Shown in pieces: positions 20,042 to 26,366 of a stretch of 51,421 nucleotides of DNA. Source of the stretch: Stenotrophomonas maltophilia. Its GTDB lineage: Bacteria > Pseudomonadota > Gammaproteobacteria > Xanthomonadales > Xanthomonadaceae. A program made the position numbers and the translations under genes. The notes beneath the pieces are model-generated. The model saw only the letters and a list, made by a program, of their open reading frames with translations. It ran no database searches and had not been told where the DNA came from. Location: the NCBI RefSeq assembly GCF_004684085.1, contig NZ_SRHZ01000062.1, positions 1 to 51,421 of the forward strand, in the 5' to 3' direction. How positions within the stretch are numbered: position 1 is the first letter of the stretch; each line of letters opens with the position of its first letter.

Positions 20042-20227
20042 TCAATGCCGCACCCACCACAGCAGGCTCAGGCCGGCCAGCAGCACCAGCCCGCCGAAGC
20101 TGCGCAGGGCCGGGCTGGGCAGATCCAGCAAACGTTCTGCCATGCGCTTCCAGGCGAACGGCGCGACGAACAGGAACAGGCCTTCCAGCACCGCGACCAG
20201 GCAAACGGCGGCGAACAGATCTTTCAT
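20042..20227 (-). CDS. DUF2065 family small membrane protein
   Basis: A 61-residue protein with two membrane helices: residues about 4-24 (LFAAVCLVAVLEGLFLFVAPF) and 42-58 (LRSFGGLVLLAGLSLLWW). It matches the DUF2065 (YjeT-like) family that in many proteobacteria is coded between hflC and purA, as it is here. Function is unknown; co-location suggests a link to the HflKC complex in the inner membrane. TCGGAG precedes the ATG, and an intrinsic terminator lies between it and hflC, so it may be made at a lower level than HflC. Confidence 0.88.
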   Translation of the reverse strand: MKDLFAAVCLVAVLEGLFLFVAPFAWKRMAERLLDLPSPALRSFGGLVLLAGLSLLWWVRH

Positions 20228-20239
20228 GGGGGAACTCCG

Positions 20240-20274
20240 AAAAAGCACGGGGCCCGGCATGTGGCCGGGCCCCG
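20240..20274 (-). terminator. Terminator-like hairpin between hflC and the DUF2065 gene
   Basis: An 11-bp perfect stem (CGGGGCCCGGC and complement, loop of five) is followed on the minus strand by TGCTTTTT. The T-run runs straight into the DUF2065 ribosome binding site, so the hairpin may act as a partial terminator or attenuator. Confidence 0.7.
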
Positions 20275-20294
20275 CAGGGTCTTGCTGGGCGACC

Positions 20295-21158
20295 TCAGCG
20301 GTCGCTCTTGAGGTACTGCAGGAACGGGTCGTTCTTGTCGAGCACGATCACGCTGTTGCCGTCGGTCATGGAGCCGCGGTAGGCCTCCAGACTGCGGTAG
20401 AACGCATAGAACGACGGATCGGCGGAGCCGGCCTTGCCGTAGATGCGGGCGGCGTCGGCATCACCTTCACCGCGCAGGCGCTGGGCATCACGCTCGGCCT
20501 CGGCGATCAGCACGGTGCTGTCACGGTCGGCCTGGGCACGGATGGTCAGCGACTGCTCCTCACCCTCTGCACGCAGCTTGGCGGCTTCCTGCTTGCGCTG
20601 CGCGCGCATGCGCTCGTACACGTCGTTGATCACCTGGCTGTCGGTCGGCAGGTCCACCTGCTTGATGCGCAGGTCGATCATCTGCATGCCCAGGCCAGCC
20701 ACGGCCTCGTTGATCCCCTTCAGCTGCTCGGCGATCAGCTCGCTGCGATCGCCGGAGACCAGCTGCTGCAGGGTGCGCGAGTTGATCTGGTTGCGCAGCG
20801 AGTCGGTGATGATCGGTGCCAGGCGGGCATTGGCGATGCGCGGATCGCCGCCGGTGGCACGGAAGTAGTCACCTACGTTGGAGATGTAGCCGATGGCGAA
20901 GAAGTCGACGCTGACGTCTTTCTGTTCAGCAGTGAAGTAGCGCGCCGGCGCGGTGTCGAGCACCTGGAAGCGGCGGTCGAAGACCTTCACCGTTTCCACC
21001 ACCGGCACCTTGAAGTGCAGGCCCGGCTTGATGTCCGAACGCACCACCTTGCCCAGGTTCAGGACCATGGCGGTCTGGTCCTCACGGACCACGTACACCG
21101 AGCCGAGCAGGCCCAGCACCACCGCCACGATCACGGCGATCCAGATAGGACTTTTCAT
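20295..21158 (-). CDS. hflC: HflC, subunit of the HflKC membrane complex
   Basis: An SPFH/band-7 protein of 287 residues that assembles with HflK into a large cage around the FtsH protease in the inner membrane and modulates its activity. The N-terminal helix at about 5-24 (WIAVIVAVVLGLLGSVYVV) anchors it. The SPFH domain follows (VLNLGKVVRSDIKPGLHFKVPVVETV), then a long charged coiled coil at about 165-235 (RAQRKQEAAKLRAEGEEQSL). The start overlaps the hflK stop by four bases, typical of translational coupling. The C-terminus ends NDPFLQYLKSDR, the normal HflC ending. Confidence 0.96.
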   Translation of the reverse strand: MKSPIWIAVIVAVVLGLLGSVYVVREDQTAMVLNLGKVVRSDIKPGLHFKVPVVETVKVFDRRFQVLDTAPARYFTAEQKDVSVDFFAIGYISNVGDYFRATGGDPRIANARLAPIITDSLRNQINSRTLQQLVSGDRSELIAEQLKGINEAVAGLGMQMIDLRIKQVDLPTDSQVINDVYERMRAQRKQEAAKLRAEGEEQSLTIRAQADRDSTVLIAEAERDAQRLRGEGDADAARIYGKAGSADPSFYAFYRSLEAYRGSMTDGNSVIVLDKNDPFLQYLKSDR

Positions 21159-22300
21159 CGGCTGCCCTCCTCACGGCCGCTCGGTCGCCCGGTCGGGCGG
21201 CCCACCGGCCGGCCCGGATCTCGGGAAGCTTCCACCGCTGCACCGGGCAGCGACGGCATCACCACGTCCGGGTTCGCCACTGCGGCCGGAGCCGAGGTGC
21301 TGGGACGGGTATCGCCGGTCATCGGCACGTAGATCAGCTGGCGGCCATCGCCACCGATCACCTTGCGGTTCTCGCTCAGCACCTGCTGCACGGTCTCCAG
21401 CCACAGGCGCTTGCGGGTCACCTCCGGGGCGTCCTTGTACTGGGCCTGCAACAGGCTGAAGCGCTGTGCGTCACCCTCGGCCTTGGACACCACGGCCTGC
21501 TTGTAGCCTTCGGCGGTGGTACGGGCGCGCGAGGACTGGCCCCGGGCTTCCGGCACGACCTTGGCGGCGTAGGCCTGGGCTTCGTTGATCAGACGTTCCT
21601 TGACCTGCTGGGCACCGTTGACCTCGTCGAAGGCCGGCTTCACTTCCTCCGGCGGACGGGCGTCCTGCAGGGTCAGGCCGGTCACGGTCAGGCCGGTCTT
21701 GAACGCCTTCAGCAGCGCCTGCAGGCGCTCTTCGGCGGCCACGGCCAGCGGGCCACGGTTGTTCAGCACGGTGTTGAGGTCGGCACGGCCGACTTCCTCA
21801 CGTACCGCGCTCTGTGCCGACTGCTCCAGCACCTGGTTGGCATCGACTGTACCGAACAGATACTGCTGCGGGTCATCGATGCGGTACTGGACGTTCAACG
21901 AGACGTTGACGATGTTCTCGTCGCGGGTCAGCACAGGCACCTGGATCGAGAAGGTCTTGATCTCGGTGGCGTTGACCTTGGTGACCGATTCGATCGGCCA
22001 CGGCAGCTTGAAGTTCGGGCCGGGCTGCAGGATCCGCGAGAACTGGCCGAAGCGCAGCACCACGCCACGCTGCTGTTCGCCGATCAGCTGGAAGCTGGAG
22101 AACAGCACCAGCAATACCACCGCTGCTGCCACCCAACGCAGGATGCCACCGTCGAACAGGTCCTTCAGCGGCCCGGGCAGTCCGCCCCAGCCACCACCAT
22201 TGCCACCACCATTGCCACCGCCACGCGACCCGAAAGGCCCGCGTCGCTTGTCCTCGGGGCCTTGTCCGCCCTTGTTGCCGCCGGGTGTATTCCAGGCCAT
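21155..22300 (-). CDS. hflK: HflK, subunit of the HflKC membrane complex
   Basis: A 381-residue SPFH protein, partner of HflC and regulator of FtsH. The N-terminal ~42 residues are Gly-rich (GNGGGNGGGWGG), as in other HflK proteins. A membrane helix lies at about 55-75 (WVAAAVVLLVLFSSFQLIG), then the SPFH domain with GVVLRFGQFSRILQPGPNFKLPWP, then a coiled coil. The C-terminal tail carries a three-fold GRP(V/T/S) repeat (RPVGRPTGRPSGR). hfq and hflX, often upstream in other genera, are absent; the divergent neighbour is an AcuI-type reductase. A TATGAT box at 22370-22375 (minus strand) may be its -10 element. Confidence 0.96.
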   Translation of the reverse strand: MAWNTPGGNKGGQGPEDKRRGPFGSRGGGNGGGNGGGWGGLPGPLKDLFDGGILRWVAAAVVLLVLFSSFQLIGEQQRGVVLRFGQFSRILQPGPNFKLPWPIESVTKVNATEIKTFSIQVPVLTRDENIVNVSLNVQYRIDDPQQYLFGTVDANQVLEQSAQSAVREEVGRADLNTVLNNRGPLAVAAEERLQALLKAFKTGLTVTGLTLQDARPPEEVKPAFDEVNGAQQVKERLINEAQAYAAKVVPEARGQSSRARTTAEGYKQAVVSKAEGDAQRFSLLQAQYKDAPEVTRKRLWLETVQQVLSENRKVIGGDGRQLIYVPMTGDTRPSTSAPAAVANPDVVMPSLPGAAVEASRDPGRPVGRPTGRPSGREEGSR

Positions 22301-22369
22301 GCACGCTCCATCAAGATTTGGGCTGCGGCGCGGGCCCTTCCCGCAACGCCAGCCGTGAAACCATCACCG

Positions 22370-22375
22370 ATCATA
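22370..22375 (-). promoter_or_regulatory. Candidate -10 element for hflKC
   Basis: On the minus strand TATGAT is preceded by TTG, giving a near extended -10 (TTGTATGAT). It would start transcription about 63 bases before the hflK ATG. No good -35 is seen. Confidence 0.35.
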
Positions 22376-22453
22376 CAAGATGGGGCGGTTCCGCAGGATC
22401 GAAAGGGGGGCAAGGGGGTAAGGTGGCGTTTTCCTCGAAGTCAGGCAACGCCG

Positions 22454-23449
22454 ATGGCCCCCACCGCCCCGTTCACCGCCTTCCGCATCGAAAATGACGA
22501 TGCCGGCTACCGCACCGGCCTGGCCGAGCTCAGCGTCGACGACCTCAGCCCCGGCCAGGTCTTGATCCGCGCCCACTGGTCCTCGGTCAACTTCAAGGAT
22601 GCTCTGGCCGGCACCGGCAAGGGGAAGATCCTGCGCCGGTTTCCGTTGGTGGGCGGCATTGACGTGGCCGGCACCGTGGTCGCCTCCACGGACCCGATGT
22701 GGCGCGAAGGCGATGCGGTGCTGGCCACCGGCTGCGGGCTGAGCGAAACCCGCGACGGCGGCTACAGCCAGTATGTGCGTCTGGAGTCACGAGCCGTCAT
22801 CGCACAGCCGGCAGGGCTGAGCCCGCGCGAGGCGATGGTGCTGGGCACCGCCGGCTTCACCGCCGCGCTGGCCCTGCTGCGCCTTCAGGACAACCGGCAG
22901 ACACCCGAACTCGGCCCGCTGGCGGTCACCGGTGCCAGTGGCGGCGTCGGCGCGCTGGCGCTGTCGATCTTCAGCCGCGCCGGTTACTCGGTGCATGCAA
23001 TCAGCGGCAAACCGGAGCAATCCGACTTCCTGCGCGGCATCGGCGCCGCGGAGGTGCTGCCACGCTCGGCGCTGGCCGAGACCGGCCCGCTGCAGTCGGC
23101 CCGCTTCGGCGGAGGCCTCGACAATGCCGGAGGCGACATGCTGGCCAGCCTGCTGGCGCAGACCGTACCGTACGGCAGTGTGGTCAGTGCCGGCCTCGCG
23201 GCCAGCCCGACGCTGGACATGACGGTGATGCCCTTCATTCTTCGGGGCGTGTCGCTGCTCGGCGTCTCTTCGGCCAATGCACCGCGCGGGCTGCGCGAAG
23301 AAGTGTGGTCGCGCCTGGGTGGCGAATGGAAGCCGCAGCACCTGGACCGCATCTGCACCGCCGAAGTCGGCCTGGACGGCCTGCCGGCGGTGTTCGAGCG
23401 GATGCTGGCCGGCGGCTCGCTGGGCCGCACCGTGGTACGGATCGACTGA
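22454..23449 (+). CDS. YhdH/AcuI family NADPH-dependent acryloyl-CoA reductase or quinone oxidoreductase
   Basis: A 331-residue medium-chain dehydrogenase/reductase. It has the GroES-like N-terminal domain (LSPGQVLIRAHWSSVNFKDALAGTGKGKI, then FPLVGGIDVAGTVV) and a Rossmann domain with VTGASGGVGALALSIF. The FKDAL and GGIDVAGTV segments are typical of YhdH/AcuI, which reduces acryloyl-CoA to propionyl-CoA with NADPH. It does not carry the zinc-binding cysteines of alcohol dehydrogenases. The product, propionyl-CoA, would feed the methylcitrate genes elsewhere in this window, though they are 18 kb away. The ATG at 22454 lacks a clear Shine-Dalgarno. Confidence 0.88.
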   Translation: MAPTAPFTAFRIENDDAGYRTGLAELSVDDLSPGQVLIRAHWSSVNFKDALAGTGKGKILRRFPLVGGIDVAGTVVASTDPMWREGDAVLATGCGLSETRDGGYSQYVRLESRAVIAQPAGLSPREAMVLGTAGFTAALALLRLQDNRQTPELGPLAVTGASGGVGALALSIFSRAGYSVHAISGKPEQSDFLRGIGAAEVLPRSALAETGPLQSARFGGGLDNAGGDMLASLLAQTVPYGSVVSAGLAASPTLDMTVMPFILRGVSLLGVSSANAPRGLREEVWSRLGGEWKPQHLDRICTAEVGLDGLPAVFERMLAGGSLGRTVVRID

Positions 23450-23493
23450 ACGTTGCAGGCAGGCGACGGACGGCAGATGCGGCCCTCCCGCCG

Positions 23494-23525
23494 GTAATGG
23501 GCCCGCACTACACTGCGGGCATTAC
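23494..23525 (+). promoter_or_regulatory. Palindrome overlapping a possible -10 box, upstream of a response regulator
   Basis: GTAAT plus GCCCGCA pair with TGCGGGC plus ATTAC around a CTACAC loop, with a two-base bulge on one side. A TACACT (23509-23514) in the loop region could be a -10 element, so the palindrome might be an operator; alternatively it is an RNA leader hairpin. Confidence 0.4.
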
Positions 23526-23537
23526 ATGGGGAACAAC

Positions 23538-23909
23538 ATGGCACGCATTCTGATCGTCGACGACTCACCGTCGCAGCTGTTGGGGATACAGCGCATCGTC
23601 GAGAAGCTCGGGCACCAGATCCTGACCGCCACCGATGGCGCCGCCGGGGTCGAAACCGCCAAGGCCGAGCTGCCCGACCTGGTCCTGATGGACGTGGTGA
23701 TGCCCAACCTCAACGGCTTCCAGGCCACCCGCACGCTCGCCCGTGATGAGGCGACCCGGCATATCCCGGTGATCCTGGTGACCACCAAGGACCAGGACAC
23801 CGATCGCATGTGGGGCATGCGCCAGGGCGCCAAGGCCTACATCACCAAGCCGTTCTCGGAAGACGAACTGTCCGAGGTTCTGGAGCGGGTGTTCGCCGGA
23901 CAGGGCTGA
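23538..23909 (+). CDS. Single-domain response regulator (CheY/PilH-like)
   Basis: A 123-residue receiver domain with no output domain. The acidic pocket D8-D9, the phosphoacceptor D52 (LPDLVLMDVVMPNLNG), T82/T83 and the conserved K104 (YITKPF) are all present, so it should be phosphorylated. The sequence opening MARILIVDDSPSQLLGIQRIVEKLGHQIL and the DTDRMWGMRQGAKAYITKPFS stretch resemble PilH/PilG of type IV pilus systems. The ATG at 23538 has GGGGA at good spacing; an ATG at 23526 overlaps that site. No histidine kinase or pilus gene is adjacent, so the partner is unknown. Confidence 0.93.
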   Translation: MARILIVDDSPSQLLGIQRIVEKLGHQILTATDGAAGVETAKAELPDLVLMDVVMPNLNGFQATRTLARDEATRHIPVILVTTKDQDTDRMWGMRQGAKAYITKPFSEDELSEVLERVFAGQG

Positions 23910-23919
23910 GAGGCGCGCG

Positions 23920-23995
23920 GTAGTGCCGGCCGCTGGCCGGCAACCACGCATCACCGTCCCGGGTCATGAAATTGCCGGCCAGCGGCCGGCACTAC
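23920..23995. repeat. SMAG repeat pair, inverted
   Basis: Plus copy 23920-23942 and minus copy 23973-23995, both GCCGGCC(G/A)(C/G)-core type with perfect GTAG heads, separated by 30 bases between convergent genes. Confidence 0.87.
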
Positions 23996-24007
23996 CGCAA
24001 GGCGTGC

Positions 24008-24901
24008 TCAGATTGACTCGCCGAACGCCTTGGCCAGGTTGCGGTAAGCCTTCTTCTGCGCTTCGTCGGTCGCGGCCGGAGCCACGATCTCGATTTCGAC
24101 GATCTGGTCGCCGTCCGGGTTGCCAGGCAGGCCACGCCCACGCAGGCGCAGCTTGCGGCCGGCATCGGAATCGGCCGGAATCTTCAGTTCCACCGCACCA
24201 CCCAGGGTCGGCACGCTGATGCTGGTACCCAGCGCGGCCTGCCACGGGGTGACCGGCAGCGTATAGAGGATGTTGCGGCCGTCGACCTCGAATTGCGGGT
24301 GCGCGGCGAACTCCACTTCCAGCAGCAGATTGCCGCCGTGGTTGCCCTGCCCCGCCAGGCGGATCACCTGGCCCGGGCGGATACCCTTGGGCACGCGTAC
24401 ATCCAGCTGCTTGCCGTTGACCGTGATGCGCAGGCTGTCACCGCTGTAGGCGGCTTCCAGCGGCACCGACAGCTTGGCGCGGGTATCGCGGTTGGGTGCA
24501 TGGCCCTGGCTGCTGAAGCCCGGCCCCGGACCCGCGCCGCCACCGCCCCGCTGGCGCGCGAACAGGCTCTCGAAGAAATCGCTGAAGCCACCGTTGGGGC
24601 CACCGCCGCCGAACACTTCCTCGAAGTTGAAGCCACCGGCACCGCCGTAATTCGGCGGTACGTTGAATTCCTCGCCCGGGCGGTAGCCCTGCGCGCGCAG
24701 CTGGTCGTAGGCCGCGCGCTTCTCCGGGTCACGCAGCGCCTCGTAGGCCTCGTTGACCGCCTTGAACTTGTCCTCGGCCCCGGCCTCCTTGCTGACGTCC
24801 GGGTGGTACTTGCGTGCCAGCCGGCGGTAGGCAGTCTTGATTTCCGCCTCGCCCGCGCTCGGTTCCACCCCCAGGGTGGCGTAGTAATCCTTGAATTCCA
24901 T
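24008..24901 (-). CDS. cbpA: DnaJ-class co-chaperone, CbpA type
   Basis: A 297-residue type II J-protein. The J domain is at residues 4-70 with the HPD tripeptide at 33-35 (YHPDVSKE), needed to stimulate DnaK. A Gly/Phe-rich region follows (GGAGGFNFEEVFGGGG), then the C-terminal substrate-binding domains (VPLEAAYSGDSLRITVNGKQLDVRVPKGIRPGQ and ALGTSISVPTLGG). The DnaJ zinc-finger cysteines are absent, which separates it from DnaJ. CbpA also binds curved DNA in other bacteria. cbpM is not adjacent. It diverges from the peroxiredoxin gene; the 261-bp gap holds no other gene that I can support. Confidence 0.92.
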   Translation of the reverse strand: MEFKDYYATLGVEPSAGEAEIKTAYRRLARKYHPDVSKEAGAEDKFKAVNEAYEALRDPEKRAAYDQLRAQGYRPGEEFNVPPNYGGAGGFNFEEVFGGGGPNGGFSDFFESLFARQRGGGGAGPGPGFSSQGHAPNRDTRAKLSVPLEAAYSGDSLRITVNGKQLDVRVPKGIRPGQVIRLAGQGNHGGNLLLEVEFAAHPQFEVDGRNILYTLPVTPWQAALGTSISVPTLGGAVELKIPADSDAGRKLRLRGRGLPGNPDGDQIVEIEIVAPAATDEAQKKAYRNLAKAFGESI

Positions 24902-25162
24902 CCAGCTACCTCGATCTGCTTCGGCCGCGCCGGTGGCGCCGCCCCGAGTTCATTCTACGCGCCGGCGATGCTACGCCGCCCCCCGTGCGGCCCCGGTGAG
25001 GCCGACTGATCCTGCGCAATGCGGCTGCCATCCCCATCCGCCACGCTGTGGCTGGAAGCTCCCGCCGCGAAGCCTGAAGATGGGGCCTGCACACGGGTTT
25101 TCCAATGTCTTGACGTCCCTGTCCCATCCGGCCCACTAGCCTGCCCCAGCAAGGAGTTTCCC

Positions 25163-25645
25163 ATGACCATCCATGTCGGCGACCGCATTCCGGAAGTGAC
25201 CCTCAAACGCATCCGCGAGGGCATCGAAACGCTCGATACGCATTCGCTGTTCGACGGACGCAACGTGGTGTTGTTTGCCGTGCCCGGCGCGTTCACGCCC
25301 ACCTGCTCGGCACGCCACCTGCCCGGCTACGTCGAGTCGTTTGACGCGTTCCGCAAGCGTGGCATCGAGGTCTATTGCCTGGCCGTCAACGATCCGTTCG
25401 TGATGAAGGCCTGGGCGGCCGACCAGGGCGTGCCCGATGGCCTGCTGATGCTGTCCGACGGCAATGCCGAACTGACCCGTGCGCTCGGTCTGGAACTCGA
25501 CGCCAGCGCCTCGGGCATGGGCATCCGCTCGCGTCGTTTCGCCCTGTATGTGGTCGATGGCGTGGTTCGAGCCGCCTGGGTCGAGCAGCCCGGCCAGTTC
25601 GAGGTGTCTTCGGCCGAGTACGTGCTGGAGCACCTTCCCACCTGA
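25163..25645 (+). CDS. Peroxiredoxin, Prx5 family
   Basis: A 160-residue thiol peroxidase of the Prx5 type, which reduces hydrogen peroxide and organic peroxides. The peroxidatic cysteine is C48 in PGAFTPTCSARHLPGYV, the family signature. The remaining fold elements (YCLAVNDPFVMKAWAADQG and LTRALGLELDASASGMGIRSRRFALYVVDG) match. No second cysteine of the two-Cys mechanism and no fused glutaredoxin domain are seen, so it probably uses an external reductant. AAGGAG precedes the ATG at 25163. A ferritin-like gene follows after 28 bp, suggesting a combined oxidative-stress and iron-handling unit. Confidence 0.93.
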   Translation: MTIHVGDRIPEVTLKRIREGIETLDTHSLFDGRNVVLFAVPGAFTPTCSARHLPGYVESFDAFRKRGIEVYCLAVNDPFVMKAWAADQGVPDGLLMLSDGNAELTRALGLELDASASGMGIRSRRFALYVVDGVVRAAWVEQPGQFEVSSAEYVLEHLPT

Positions 25646-25673
25646 CATCCACCGCAAGAGGAAACGGCCAGCC

Positions 25674-26249
25674 ATGTCCACCAAGCCAGCCAAAGCCAGC
25701 AAGCCCGCCGTAAAGGTTCCCGGCATCAGCGACCGCAAGACCCTGCGCGAACGCGCCCGGCGCAACATCGAAGACGGGGCGATCACCGACAGCTACAGCG
25801 CCGACCGCAAAGGGGTGATCAAGCTGCTCAATGACGCACTGGCCACCGAGTACGTGTGCGTGCTGCGCTACTACCGGCACTACTTCATGGCCAAGGGCAT
25901 GCTGGCCGATGCGATCAAGGCCGAGTTCCTCGAACACGCACAACAGGAGCAGGCGCATGCCAGCAAGCTGGCCGAGCGCATTGTCCAACTTGGCGGCGAG
26001 CCGGACCTCAACCCCGATACGCTGACCGCGCGCTCGCATGCCGAGTACAAGGAAGGCAGTGACCTGCGCGACATGGTGCGCGAGAACCTGGTGGCCGAAC
26101 GCATCGCCATCGACAGCTACCGCGAGATGATCAGCTTCATCGGCGACCGCGATACCACCACCAAGCGCATCCTTGAAGAGATCCTCGCGCAGGAAGAGGA
26201 ACACGCCGACGAGTTCGCCGACCTGCTGGATGGGTGGATCGGGGAATAG
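25674..26249 (+). CDS. Ferritin-like (bacterioferritin-related) protein
   Basis: A 191-residue protein with a four-helix ferritin-like core. Candidate di-iron ligands are visible in order: LNDALATEYVCVLRYYRHY, AEFLEHAQQEQAHASKL (ExxH type), VRENLVAERIAIDSYREM and ILEEILAQEEEHADEF (ExxH). A Lys/Ala-rich tail of about 25 residues precedes the core, which is longer than a typical bacterioferritin. It may store iron, or use a di-iron centre as an oxidase or peroxidase. AGAGGAAA precedes the ATG. It follows the Prx5 gene with 28 bp between them, so co-expression under oxidative stress is likely. Confidence 0.87.
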   Translation: MSTKPAKASKPAVKVPGISDRKTLRERARRNIEDGAITDSYSADRKGVIKLLNDALATEYVCVLRYYRHYFMAKGMLADAIKAEFLEHAQQEQAHASKLAERIVQLGGEPDLNPDTLTARSHAEYKEGSDLRDMVRENLVAERIAIDSYREMISFIGDRDTTTKRILEEILAQEEEHADEFADLLDGWIGE

Positions 26250-26265
26250 CGGCCCCGCATACGCC

Positions 26266-26325
26266 CGGGTGGATGCCCACCTTGGTGGGCGCATTTATCG
26301 CGTGCCAACCAAGGTTGGCACCTAC
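26266..26325. repeat. SMAG repeats of the GCCAACC type, one intact, one degenerate
   Basis: An intact minus-oriented copy (26303-26325, core GCCAACCAAGGTTGGC, ending CTAC) follows a decayed palindrome at about 26274-26289 (GCCCACCTTGGTGGGC). They fill the gap between two convergent genes. Confidence 0.75.
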
Positions 26326-26366
26326 CAGAGCATGGATGCGTCGGGTCGCCGGGCCATTCCCAGCAC

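Noticed and set aside
25110..25142. TTGACG -35 before the peroxiredoxin gene
   Set aside because: The hexamer is good, but no -10 lies at proper spacing (nearest TAGCCT is 21 bases away), so it was not listed as a promoter.
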